Part shown: one piece after another, positions 53,430-64,000 of the stretch | How positions within the stretch are numbered: position 1 is the first letter of the stretch | How the letters are laid out: each line of letters starts with the position of its first letter | Origin: Hericium rajendrae | Lineage: Eukaryota > Basidiomycota > Agaricomycetes > Russulales > Hericiaceae | Length of the DNA stretch: 64,000 nt | Reading direction: 5' to 3' | Assembly: GCA_033439255.1 (NCBI GenBank) | Contig: CM065886.1 | Coordinates: 1,178,001-1,242,000, forward strand | The notes under the pieces: generated by a model | The model's input: only the letters and a program-made list of their open reading frames with translations | Databases searched by the model: none | Told to the model about the DNA's origin: nothing | Translations under genes and position numbers: made by a program

Positions 53430-54663
53430 GCTGTGAAGCGTTGGGAAGCCGAAGGAGTTTGGTTTCGATTGAGATCGTGGAAACCACGTGCAGGTGCTAT
53501 CTCCATTGCCTTATACGTTCGAATTCGAGTTTCCTTTGACGTCGACTTGCAAGAATTCACGTTCGGTGCCTCGGACATCGCTTACCACTGTCGCCAACCC
53601 AACCGAGGATCCCCTGCAAGTATCCTACCATCGACCTCGTTCCCCTTTTGCACACTAGGTCTCTTCACCCCCGAACCCTCGCCTGAGCCTGTGTGGGCCA
53701 GAGAACGCCTTGGCCACCGATTCCTCAGAACCCCGTACTCGGACCCCCTGTACCCTCGTGCTCTTGGTCGTCGCCCAGTCGCGGCTGACTTCTTCTAGAC
53801 CTCACCATTGATCCCACCGACCCCCGTTTTCAGACCACAGAACCATACCCACTCGGCGTCTTTGCCTCGCTCGACGAATACTTCATCTACACCCTTTCTG
53901 GCATTGTTCGAATAGACTTCGTCACTCCGGACGAGGACGAGGACGGTCCCACACAGTGGTACTTCGCTGATCGTGACGACCAGGCAGACCTCGAGCTTAA
54001 CGACTTTGACATCGCAGCTACAGAACACCGCCGCCAACACCCCGCTACCCCGCCGCTTCCCACCGTCGCCCTTCCTAGTGCAGATTCTCCCCCTGCTCGC
54101 ACCACACCACTTGTCGTTCCCCCAGGTATTACCTTCAACCCGGTAACCAACAACTACTACGCATACCGCTCCGACACCAATCGGCTTGTAGTCAGTTGGA
54201 GACCCAGCCTCGTAGAAGAAAGTGACCTGTGGTTTTGGCAGGCCAGTACCCTCTTCTTAACCACTGCCGAACTCGCACTCTCTCAAGCAGTTATAGAGAA
54301 TCTCACTCAGCAACAAGCTACCCGCCTCGATACCCTTCGGGCCCTACTACTGCCACCTGTTTCGACGCCTACCCCAGTACCAGTCCCCTCACCTGCTCCA
54401 CCCGTTGCCGCTGTTGCATCGACATCCACCGTTTACGTCAAACCAATCATTGCCACAGCTCCCCCTGTTCAGCCATCCATCGACATGTCCAACCCCGAGA
54501 TTGGCGTCAAACCTGCTCCCTTTGAGGGAGATCGTTCCAAGTCCAAGGAATTCCAGCTGTGTATTCGCTTATTCCTTCGTGCCAATTCTATCAGGTATAA
54601 AGATGATACCGCCCAGATCTCCCTCTTCCTCGACCTCTGCCAGGGCCCTATTGCCGGCCAGTG
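53430..54663 (+). CDS. Gypsy3 gag, first part (fossil)
   Basis: From about 53800 the frame carries GVFASLDEYFIYTLSGIVRI, FNPVTNNYYAYRSDTNRL and a coiled-coil-like VIENLTQQQATRLDTLRALL, then a Pro-rich linker and the capsid start (FEGDRSKSKEFQLCIRLFL). This matches the long gag of mushroom Gypsy elements. C2 interrupts it at 54664. Confidence 0.7.
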
Positions 54664-55577
54664 CATCTGAGAAATATGTCACTGGTATATAATACTATAT
54701 TAGCTACATAGCTTTCCTAGGTCCATAGCTGTCCTCTTTTATACATAGCAGTCAAGTGATCTATACAAAGCTATCATAGCTTATCATAGCTACCATAGCA
54801 TAGGGCATAAGCTACATAGCTGCCATAGCATAGAGTACAAGCTATCATAGCTATCATAGTATAAGATAACTATAACAGCTATGTCAACTATATCTTATAT
54901 CTCTATTGTTATATTATATCTAGCTAGTAAGATTTTTATCTACTCTATGTCACTTCTATTGAATATGTTGCTTTAACATATAAAATCAAAATATTGTTTG
55001 CTTAATTATCTTATAAACCTTAATCACAAATATCAAAAGATTAAAAACAAAGTTTTCTTTTTAAATAATTTTATTACAAGATTACTACTTAACTACAAAA
55101 GATAACAATCTTACATACAAATCTTACACTGCTATATTATAGCACAAAGACATAAAGCAAACTTAAAAGAGTAATAATAAACATTACTCAAGATCAAGAT
55201 GAAAGACTACAACAACTTACAATAACTACAAAAAGCGAAAATATAAATGAGAAAAGACATTAGTTTTAGAACATAACAAAGATAAAACATAAAACATACC
55301 AAACTAACAGAAAAAAAAAGCGAAAAACTAGAAGACAACTTGGAGACATTAGTATGAGCTATAAGATACTAAGAAAAACGGCTCACCCTAAGAGACAACA
55401 ACAACAACGGAGATAACAATGATGATGAGCAAATAAAGAAACAACGACGAGCAAATGAAGGAGCGACGACGAGCAATGAAGGAATAACGACGAGCGAGCA
55501 AGGAACGACGGCGAAGGCGCCGACGTGGCAGGAGATGGTGGGGGTTGAAGAGCAAAAGGTAACGCGCGTCGCGCGAG

Positions 55578-55586
55578 CCTTATATA
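55578..55586 (-). promoter_or_regulatory. Leftward TATA box in C2
   Basis: Minus strand TATATAAGG, preceded by the block CTCTGACGCGGCGTTCGGCA that also stands upstream of the C1 and D boxes. AAAAGCGAAAA repeats lie downstream, near 55230 and 55318. Confidence 0.6.
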
Positions 55587-55998
55587 CGAATCCCGGGAGA
55601 AGCCGAGAATCGTGAGCTGCCGGGCGTTGCCGAACGCCGCGTCAGAGGCTAAGTCGCAGACGTGACAACTTTGACTCTGATGTCCAGTCTTTTGTGCTCG
55701 ATTATGTAGATATGTAGCTCATTTAATCCATGTAGATTACTATTTTACATCACTATCTTTTGTTTTGTAATTATAGGCATTTTATTAGATTTGTTACATC
55801 GCGAGAAACTTTGACTCGCTCGTTCGGTGGCTGAAGCACCGAACTCGCGTCGAGGCTTCTCACTTGCTGATTCTTCCCTCCTTCTCCCTCACTTTCTCTG
55901 TCCCTTCCCGCTCCCCTCCTTCGCCTCGCTTCACTCTTCCTCTCTGTCGACAGTCAAGATGGACCGGGCGGGGATTTAGGAAGTTGGGGGGGCTGTAG

Positions 55999-56071
55999 GT
56001 AAGTAAAAAAAATTGTTCTTTCGTGTTCGTTCGTACTAACGCAGAGTGTCGCTCGTTCTCGAGCGACACTC
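55999..56071 (+). other. Conserved intron plus hairpin opening the C2 array unit
   Basis: Donor GTAAGT at 55999, branch-like GTACTAACGCAG, acceptor ending at 56044 (46 nt). The hairpin arms are GAGTGTCGCTCG (56044-56055) and its exact complement (56060-56071), loop TTCT. Compared with C1 the stem has TGT/ACA where C1 has TAT/ATA, so pairing was kept while the bases changed. Confidence 0.72.
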
Positions 56072-57180
56072 GTTTCTTTGACGACTCCCCACGCCTCGCA
56101 TGTCGAGTCCCCACCCTCCCATCGCCCGTCGTCCGTTCCCGCGCCCTTCTCCCCGCTCTCATCACCATCTCCGCACTCGGACGACGTTACCGACCCGCCG
56201 CGCCGGCTGAACACCACGCGCACGGCTTCGGACGACATCAACGCGGCCTACTGCCGCCTCCGCACACCCACAGCATCCGCACGTCCGCACCTGCCTTCAC
56301 GGTGCCACGTCACGCGTGGGACACGTCGAAGAGTCCCGTTGCCACGGCAACGGGATTCTAATGTCGTCCCGCTGGTGCCTCAAGCACGCGCGGCGTACCT
56401 CACGCTTCACGGCCCACGCCTTGCCCTCTCGCCCAACGTCCCATGTGCGTGCTGCTCCCGCACGCTCTTCCGACGCCCCGCACGCTCTTCCGACGCCCCG
56501 CATGCGCGCGGAACGCCCTGCACACGCACACACTCCGACCCTGCTCGCAACGCCCCGCGCATCCATACAACGCGCCGCTCTCGCCTGCCATGCCCTGCTC
56601 TCGCCCGCCAAGCCCCGTCTCGAACGACTCTGTACGGGCTACGTCGTCACGCGGGGCCTTCATGCCCACGCGCCCGAGCAACACCCCGCGGCCCGCGCAA
56701 CACCTCGTCGGCACGGGGACGCCAGCGCACGGCCCCGCACGGCCCCGATAATGTGTGCAGGGCTGTTTATGGCCCCATCAACGCCCTGTCCGCGCACTCC
56801 ACACCCCCGTCACGCAGATTTGCTGCATCGCGCACGGGCCTGCTGTGTTGCGCACGGCCTCCGCGCCCTGTCCCGGCCTCCTGTGCCTCGCGCACGCGCT
56901 CACCGCACCCCAACCTCTGGCGTACAGACCTCGTGCCTGCACGCCCGCCATGCCTCCCAATGCATCATGCACGGGCCCAATGCCCGGCGCCGCCTCTCGC
57001 ACTCCGCCTGCACCTCAAGCACACCCGTCATGCCCCGCGCACGTCTCCCGCGTACCTCCGCCCATCCCTCGTGCCTCACACGGTCCCGCTGCGTGCTGCC
57101 CCTTGCGCACATCCCCGCACTTCGTGCACAAATGCCGCGTTGTGCGCGCATGCTGCGCCTTGGGGCGCGTATATGTCTTC
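56072..57180 (+). repeat. GC-rich 20 bp array in C2
   Basis: The 20 bp period is plain where CGCACGCTCTTCCGACGCCC repeats (about 56460-56500); elsewhere units are degenerate and irregular. Open frames on both strands follow from composition. Confidence 0.65.
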
Positions 57181-57532
57181 CTGTGCCTGACTGGCACTAT
57201 TCATAGCTGTAGTACAGTGAACTTTAGTAGCAGTTGTATCAATAAATATAATTGATTTTGACTTAAACTTTTTAGTACTTGTGTTGATTTGACAGTAAAT
57301 GTAGCATTAATAGCAGTCATAGCTCACCCTGCTGAGTATGATAATGTTACATAGTTCATACTACTGCCTATGGAAGCTATGGAACACAACATAGCTAGTA
57401 CTACTGCCTATGGAAGCTATGGAGGTTCTCATAGCTCTACATAGCTGGATAAGCAAACTTCATAGCTTTGATAGCTCAATATAGCACCTATAATTTAACC
57501 TGCAGCTATATATAAAACAGATTTCTCAGATG

Positions 57533-58171
57533 TGGGCCACCCAGCGCGTCGAGGAGATCCTTGAGGATGACGATCTCGTGGCTGCAAACACATCTCCAGC
57601 TCATGTTCCCCGTTACGCCAACCTCACCGCCCTTCGAACTCGCTTCAACTTGGACTTCTCTCCCCTTGACGACTCCAAGGATGCCTCCCATGCTATCCAG
57701 ACCCTCCAGATGGGTACGCGCCCGGTAGTCGACTACATCACCGAGTTTGAGTCCTTCGCCCCTCGCACCGGCTACAATGACGTGGCCCTGATCGACTGGT
57801 TCCTGCATGGCCTCAACAGCGCCCTGCACGATGATTGCCAGCGCAGCTACCCCACGCCCACCACTCTGGCTGAGTGGAAGGTGAGGGCCCGTGACAGGAA
57901 TGCTGCCTACCTCATGCGCACCCGGTTCCAGAGTCCCCGCCCTACAACTGGGCGCACCCCGGTGAGCACTCGCTCCCCTCAGTCCACATCTACTGGCCGA
58001 TCTCGCACAGTCGCTGCTACAGGTGCCCCACTGCCCAAACTCTCGGAGCCTGACCGTGAGTGCCTCAGGCGTGAGGGCGGTTGCTTCCGCTGCCGCCAGA
58101 AGGGCCATGGCTTCCGCGACTGCCCCCTCAATGCCGACTCCAACCCCCGTGCCCCAACCCCTCGTGTCTGA
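57533..58171 (+). CDS. Gypsy3 gag, second part with zinc knuckle (fossil)
   Basis: The capsid-like part continues with LRTRFNLDFSPLDDSKDAS, DYITEFESFAPRTGYND and LIDWFLHGLNSALHDDCQRS, then RRREGGCFRC-type knuckle CFRCRQKGHGFRDC (58082-58123). It follows C2 directly. Confidence 0.82.
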   Translation, partial: WATQRVEEILEDDDLVAANTSPAHVPRYANLTALRTRFNLDFSPLDDSKDASHAIQTLQMGTRPVVDYITEFESFAPRTGYNDVALIDWFLHGLNSALHDDCQRSYPTPTTLAEWKVRARDRNAAYLMRTRFQSPRPTTGRTPVSTRSPQSTSTGRSRTVAATGAPLPKLSEPDRECLRREGGCFRCRQKGHGFRDCPLNADSNPRAPTPRV

Positions 58172-58371
58172 GTGCTAGAAACCGGCTCTGCCCCGGGAGT
58201 AGCTCCAGAAGATGCAGCCACCGCCCTCGCTGTCCCCGCCATCAACAGGTCCATCGCCGACTTATCATCGCAGTTGAAGGACTTGAGCGAGGAAGAGAGG
58301 GAAGAGGCAAAGGCTGCATTAAAGGATATGGTTGAGGGTTTTTAAGGTGCCCCCCGGTCACGTCGTCCGTG

Positions 58372-58894
58372 GGTGGCAAGAAACATTTCTTTGATCTGTC
58401 GAATCGCTTCTCTGTACTATCTGACCCCTGTGAGCAATCGTATCCATCGTCTTTGCGCATGTCCGCTATCACACCCAACCGTCAGACACCGTCCATTACG
58501 CTCCAGGCCAAGATTATCACTGCCCCGATCAAGAAACAAATCGACGCTGAGGCACTTCTCGATAGTGGTGCAGAAGGCATCATTATGCACCCCGAGTTTG
58601 CCAAGAAACACCAGTTCCCCCTCAAGAAACTCCCTAAACCCTTTCCTGTTCGCAACGTGGACAACTCCGAAAACATCATGGGCTGGGTCCGCTATTCAGT
58701 CAACCAGAACATCTGCATTTATGCCAAGGACTCGACGTCCTTCCATGAGGAGACAGCTGAGTTCTATCTCGTTGATATTGGTGACTATGACATTATCCTT
58801 GGGACCGATTGGTTACAGGAACACAACCCTGAAATTGATTGGGTCTCTCGTCATGTTGACATGACTCGCTGCCCTCCCTCTTGCACCCTGAATA
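58372..58894 (+). CDS. Gypsy3 protease region (fossil)
   Basis: A retropepsin-like domain: AEALLDSGAEGIIMHPEFAK with D-S-G near 58556, PVRNVDNSENIMGWVRY, and IILGTDWLQEHNPEIDW. This is the usual protease of Tf1/sushi-like fungal Gypsy elements. B2 is inserted just after it. Confidence 0.82.
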
Positions 58895-61800
58895 CATCAG
58901 GAAAAATGGTTTTTTGGGTGATAGCCGAGGTATGGCTACAGTAGCCGAGCCTTGGCTATAGTAACCGAGCTTTGGTTATCGTAAGCCACTGGTTTGATAT
59001 CCGGAGACCCGGCAATCTTACAAAGCCAGAACTACAGCTACCGTACTTCCTGTAGCACTGGTAGATCACAAAAATAAAATGTTCACTCTGAGCTATTCCG
59101 CACTCTCAAAAGCATGCTTAAATGCCCAAATTATCCTTTGATTTCACTATAGATGTTCACAATGATTCTCATTGGGCCTACAGTAGTTACGAATATAATC
59201 TAATGTACAAGATTCTAATACATCTCCTTCAAACTATCTGAGCGTGGGAACTGTTTTGCTGCAGCAAAACAGTTCCCACATTTTGCATCCGTAGGGGAGT
59301 TGGTGGGAGCATGCGTGACTTGGCACAGGCAGGAGGGACTGGATGCGGGTGCGAGCAAGGTGGCATCAGCATGTGCAAAGCGGCGCGGACGTGCGGAAGG
59401 CGGCAGCACGAATGTGCGGGAGGCGGCGGTGCAGGGGAGAGGGGCAGCGGTGCGGGGGAGACAGCGTGGACACACGCGTGGTGGTGCAGAGGCGGGAGAG
59501 ATGGCAGGGGCACGGTGGCAGGGGCGCAGCGGAGACGGCGTGGATGCGTGCAAGGCAATGTGGGCACGGGGAGACGGCAAAGGCGCACGGAGGGGCATGC
59601 GCATGCAGGAGGAGTGCTTGCATGTGGGGGAGGCAGCGCGGACACGCGCGAGATGGCGCCGGCATGGGGGAGGCAGCATGGATGTGCGTGAGGTGGCGTG
59701 GATGCGAGCAAGGTGGTATGGACACAGGGGAGGTGGCGCCGGCGTGCGCAAGGCAGCGTGGGTGCACAGGAGAGGGCGCCGACATGTACCAGGAAGACGG
59801 CGCCAATGCGCGCGAGGCGAGTGGGGGCACGGGAGATGGTGGGGGCACGGGGGAGGCAACAGGGAGAGCTGGGGAGGGGTTAGCGGCACGGAGGGAGACA
59901 GCACCAGTGTGCGCGAGACGGCGTGGATGTGGGGGAGATGGTGTGAGCGGGGGGGAGGCAACGTAGGTGCGCGGGAGACGGTGCAGGCACACAGGAGGCG
60001 GTGCGGGCACGCAGGAGGCGGTGCGGGCAGGAGGTGGCGTGGGCACGCAGGGGGTGGTGGGGGGCAGTGTGAGTCCGCGCAAGCGTGCGCAAGTCAGCGC
60101 GGGAGTGCTGGTGCTGGTGCGGGGGTGCACGAGTCCGCGTGGATGCACGGGAGATGGTGTGGGCTTGTGGGAGACGGCAGGTGCACGGGGAAGACGCCAC
60201 CAGCATGGGCAAGATGGCGCGGGCGCGAGGGAGACGGCGCGGACAGGCGGGGAAGGCGACGCAGGGGCGCGTGAGGCGACGCAGGCGTGTGGGAGATGGC
60301 AGCGGGCGTGAGGTGATGCGGGTGCGCGGGAGATGGCAGGTGCGCGCGGGAGGCGGCAGGGGATGCAGGGAGGACGGCAGAGGCATGCGAGAGTCGGCGG
60401 GGGCATGCGGAGGTTGCGGGTGTCAATGGGGGCATTGCGTAGGGTAAAAACGAGAGTATTGCCCATATTCAAACGAGCGATACTCTCTATATTAGTGCAA
60501 AATGAGGTTAATAGAACTGTTTTACTCACCTTGTAGTCCTCTATGGCTCTTCCCTGTAGTGAATTTGCCTAGATACCTGAAAAAGATGTGTGAACCATTC
60601 ATTCAAGGAGAGAAACGTACCTTGCAGGTTTGAAAAACCAGGCGTGTGAAGCGTTTGGCTACAGCCAAACGTTTCCCACGTGCCCCCCGCAGTTTTTTTT
60701 GTTGAAGTCGAGGGGCGCCTTTGCGGACGCACGGCCCGCCACACACCGATTCATTCGAATGACCATATATGGTCATCCAAATGAATCGGGCCGCGCGGAT
60801 CCGTGCGCTCGACTTGCGCGCGACTTGACTTTTGCCTGCCACGTCGTCTTCCTTCCACCCACCCCTTCCTCATGGTGGGTGTTTTTTCATGGTAAGAGTC
60901 TCTTATATAATCTTTTTTGATTATTGTTGGGCTGGGAATGAAGGTGAGTGGCTACAGTTTCTGCGGTAGCTTTCTTGTACTAATCAAGAGAGTATCGCTC
61001 GACACCACGAGCGATACTCTCATTTTGTACACCGCGCATGCCCCTACCACCTCCCGCATGCCCTCGCCGCCTCCAGTGTGCACTCACCACCTCCAGCGCA
61101 CCCCCGCGGCCTCTCGCGTGCTGCTACAGCCTCCCGCATGCCCCTACGGCCTCCCGCGCGCCCGTGCCACCTTCTGCGCGTCTCCACAGCCTCCAGCGTG
61201 CCCTCGTGGCCCCCCGCGCCCCCCGCACGCTCTTGCCACCTCCCGCGCGCTGCCTGCCGCCTACCGTGCACCCTCATGGCCTCCAGCACGCCGCCACTGC
61301 CTCCCGTGCGCCACTGCGCATCCTTCCCGCCTCCCGCGTGCCTCCCGCCACCTCCCGTGCACCCTGCCGCCTCCAGCACGCTGCCGCATGCCACTGAGGC
61401 CTCCAGCGTGCCCTCGCCGCCTCCAGCGCGCCCTCGCCGCCTCCAGCGCGCTCTCGCTGCCTCCCGCGCGCTCCTGTGGCCTCCCGCGTGCTCCTGTGGC
61501 CTCCCGCGCACCACCGCGGCCTTTCATGCACCCCCGCGGCCTCCCACGCGGCCTCCACGTCCTCCAGTGTGCGCCCGCGGCCTCTCGCATGCCCCCATCG
61601 CCTTTATGTGCCACCTCCCGCATGCCCTGCGCGCCCCTGCAGCCTCTCGCGCACCCCCACGCGCTCGTGCCACCTCCCGCGCGCTCGTGCCGCCTCCCGT
61701 GCGCTCGTGCCGCCTCCCGTGCGCTCGTGCCGCCTCCCGCGCGCTCGTGCTGCCTCCCGTGCGCTCGTGTCGCCTCCTGCACGCTCGTGTCACCTCCCCT

Positions 61801-62829
61801 GCGCTCGTGCCGCCTCCCGCGCGCTTGTGCCGCCTCCCGCGCGCTTGTGCCGCCTCCTGCGTGCTCGTGCCACCTCCCGCGCGCTTGTGTCACCTCCCAT
61901 GCGCTCGTGCCGCCTCCCCCGCACCATTGCCACCTCCCGCACGCTGCAGCGTGCTCTCGTCGCTTCCCACGCGCTCTCGTCACCTCCCGCGCGCTCTTGT
62001 CGCCTCCTGCGCGCTCGTGCTGCCTCCCCCGCGCCATCGCTGCCTCCCGCACGCTGCTGCGCGCTCGTGCCGCCTCCAGCGCACTCCCGCCGCCTTTAGC
62101 ACGCCCCCACGGCCTCCCCTGCAGCTCCCGCACACCCCTGCGTGCCTCCACCGCCTCCCGCGCAAACCCCCCCACCTCCCGCACGCCGCGGCGGCCTCCT
62201 GTGCGCCACTGCATGCCGCCGCTGCCTCCCATGTGCCTCCGCCGCCTACAGTGCGTCCCTGAGGCCTCCCGCATGTCCTCACCACCTCCAGCGCACCCAT
62301 GCCGCCTTTCGTGTGCCCCTGCCACCTTCTGCATGCCTGCACGACCTCCTGCGTGCCCGCACGGCCTCCTGCTGCCTCCCGAACTCCACTCCTGTAGTGC
62401 GTGAGAATTGTTCTGGTGCAGCAAAACAGTTCCCATGAGGTGCAGAAGGATATGGAGGGGGAGATTTTATGTATCAATACTATTAAGTAGTGTACAGTTG
62501 TAACCAACCAAATTGATATGTTTTGCATGATATATTGTTGGAGAGGTGATATGAGGGACTATTGTGGATTATATATCATACTGAATCTCACATACTGCAA
62601 TATAGCACTCCAGTAGCTAACATAAGCTACGGTAGCTAACATAAGCTATAGTAGATATACCATCTACAGACTGCTACGGATCACTACAGATGGCTACAGA
62701 TGGCTACCTGTAGTTGTAATAGAGACCCACCTATCAACAGATGCTACAGAAAATATATAATCTATTATAGCTACTGTAGACTATATTTTCTACTGTAGGC
62801 TAAAGTAGTGTGGACACTTTTTCCAGATG
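58895..62829. mobile_element. Non-autonomous DNA element B2
   Basis: A 3,935 bp second copy of B1, alike along its whole length; the differences seen are mostly C/T and G/A. It keeps both 20 bp arrays (about 59290-60430 and 61030-62390), the outer 36 bp palindrome (59244-59279), the hairpin with exact arms at 60988-61001 and 61008-61021, the central palindrome near 60747-60790 and the TATA box near 60901. TA stands at the left border (58893-58894) and, after one extra C, at the right (62831-62832), so the target duplication may be TA with one added base. It interrupts Gypsy3 between protease and reverse transcriptase. Confidence 0.85.
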
Positions 62830-64000
62830 CTAAGCCCCCGGTCAAAAACCTGTCCACTCGCACAGAACGCCGCCAATCAGCCCCTCGTCCACCAGTCCTC
62901 AGTACTGCTGCTGTACTGCTTCCCCCACCTTGCCCCCCTCCATTGCTCCCACTGCCCCCACCATTTGTTCCTGCCCCGCTTCCCAAATACGTGATCCCTG
63001 CTCGCCGAGTCCAAGGTGTCCATCTTCGCTGCATCCACCTGTCCAAAGTCCCTGCATGTCTGTTTACCGAGGACGATGACCCGTGACCTAATGTCGATGA
63101 TGACTGGGTTGAAGAGGGTCTTCGTCTAGCTGGTGTTCTCCCTGACTGGGACACACCACCCCCTCCAGATGACGACCCAGACTACCAACATACCATCCGT
63201 ATCCGTCGCTCTTTCACCAATGCTCAGAAACTGGCTGAGCGTGTGGCCGCCCATGTTGCGGAGAAGTCCTTTGCTGAGATGGTTCCCCCTCAGTACCAGG
63301 ATTTCCAACCTGTCTTCGATGAGGAATCCTCCCATTGCCTTCCTGAACGTCGTCCTTGGGATCACACCATTGACCTGAAAGATGGTTTTGAACCCCGTTC
63401 ATGCAAGGTCTATCCCATGGCTCCCACTGAGCAGGCGGACCTCGATTCATTCCTTGATGACCAGGTCAAAAAAGGCTACATCCGTCCTTCCAAATCTCCT
63501 ATGGCGAGTCCTTTCTTCTTTATCAAGAAAAAAGATGGAAAACTACGCCCCGTCCAGGACTATTGCACCCTCAACAAGGGCACCATCAAGAATGAATATT
63601 CCCTGCCCCTCATCTCTGAACTCGTTGACAAGCTCAAGGGTGCCAAAGTCTTCTCCAAGATGGATGTTCGTTGGGGTTACAACAATGTTCGCATCAAGGA
63701 GGGCGACGAATGGAAAGCCGCCTTCAAAACCAACCACGGTCTCTTTGAACCCCTGGTGATGTTTTTTGGTCTTACAAACTCCCCTGCCACGTTCCAAGGA
63801 ATGATGAATGAACTTTTCAAGGATCTCATCGACACGGGCAAAGTCGTCATCTACATGGACGATATCCTCATTTTCACCGAAACCCTCGAAGAACATCGCG
63901 ACCTTGTGCGCAAGGTCCTCCAACGCCTCCAGGACAATGACCTCTTCCTCAAACCAGAGAAGTGCTCTTTCGAGCAGCCCTCCGTTGAGTTCCTCGGTCT
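62830..64000 (+). CDS. Gypsy3 linker and reverse transcriptase, cut by the window end (fossil)
   Basis: A Pro-rich linker (62830-63080) is followed by the reverse transcriptase N-terminus: CKVYPMAPTEQADLDSFLDD, PFFFIKKKDGKLRPVQDYC, KMDVRWGYNNVRI, FGLTNSPATFQGMMNELF and the catalytic YMDD (63853-63864). RNase H and integrase would lie beyond 64000. Confidence 0.88.

Larger units (their letters stand above)
54664..57532 (+). mobile_element. Non-autonomous DNA element C2
   Basis: A 2,869 bp relative of C1 in the Gypsy3 gag region. Inverted ends CATCTGAGAAAT; 2 bp target duplication TG (54662-54663, 57533-57534). It repeats the C1 plan: AT-rich TAGC-repeat ends, a leftward TATA box at 55578-55586 (TATATAAGG), a long imperfect inverted repeat at about 55808-55862, the intron and hairpin, and a GC-rich array. 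Sequence identity to C1 is low outside these marks, so the shared plan is old. Confidence 0.82.
52890..64000 (+). mobile_element. Ty3/Gypsy retrotransposon (Gypsy3), running off the window
   Basis: Gag, zinc knuckle, protease and the start of the reverse transcriptase are present; the rest lies beyond 64000. DNA elements C2 and B2 are inserted in it. The left border is approximate: a cluster of CCATTGTTCT repeats (52965-53065) and CTTATAGG (53069-53076) look like U3 and a TATA box, and TGGTGACTTGGGTGG (53201-53215) like a primer site. Without the 3' LTR the ends and age cannot be set. The coding region is broken in several places besides the two insertions. Confidence 0.82.

Noticed and set aside
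53798-54040. Minus-strand frames across the Gypsy3 gag
   Set aside because: The plus strand carries a coherent gag translation over the same interval.

Overview
The window looks like transposon-packed DNA from a basidiomycete fungus of the mushroom class (Agaricomycetes). The signs are short 43-55 nt introns with CTAAC/CTAAT branch points, a TET/JBP-type dioxygenase beside a KDZ transposase, a chromodomain Ty3/Gypsy element, and several gene families I know only from mushrooms. I see no rRNA, tRNA or CRISPR. Most of the 64 kb is transposon inside transposon; host-type genes survive as three or four islands. All family calls are from memory of the families; no database search was possible.

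Layout. 1-540 is unassigned flank. 541-9397 is a Ty1/Copia element on the minus strand whose 5' LTR is split by a 3.0 kb DNA element (C1, 5914-8951). It cuts off a KDZ transposase after its N-terminus (9398-9817, minus). A TET/JBP-like 2-oxoglutarate dioxygenase gene lies directly upstream on the same strand (10066-12042). 12407-16321 is a second DNA element (B1). 16454-31402 is a 14.9 kb Ty3/Gypsy element (Gypsy1) with apparently identical 2,227 bp LTRs, each carrying a 423-codon ORF in U3.

31403-32809 is unassigned. 32810-50671 is a host-type gene with two viroplasmin-like (RNase H1 N-terminal type) domains. It is split by a 16.6 kb chromodomain Gypsy element (Gypsy2, 33429-50038) with a perfect 5 bp target duplication. 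Gypsy2 itself holds a DNA element (D, 38229-41328) and a solo LTR (48757-49777). 50956-53084 is an Agaricomycete-type gene of unknown function with an early stop. From about 52.9 kb to the window end is a third Gypsy element (Gypsy3), interrupted by DNA elements C2 (54664-57532) and B2 (58895-62829).

The most unusual content is the set of five DNA elements (B1, B2, C1, C2, D). They share CATCWG-type inverted ends and, where the target can be read, 2 bp target duplications. None has a recognisable transposase. Inside each is the same arrangement: a short exon, a 43-46 nt intron, an exon that opens with a palindrome of the GAGAGTATCGCTCG type (one arm eroded in D), then a long GC-rich tandem array, 20 bp in period in B and C. 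In B this unit is present twice, back to back. I found no family name for this arrangement; together with the TET/JBP-KDZ pair it is the best candidate here for something undescribed.
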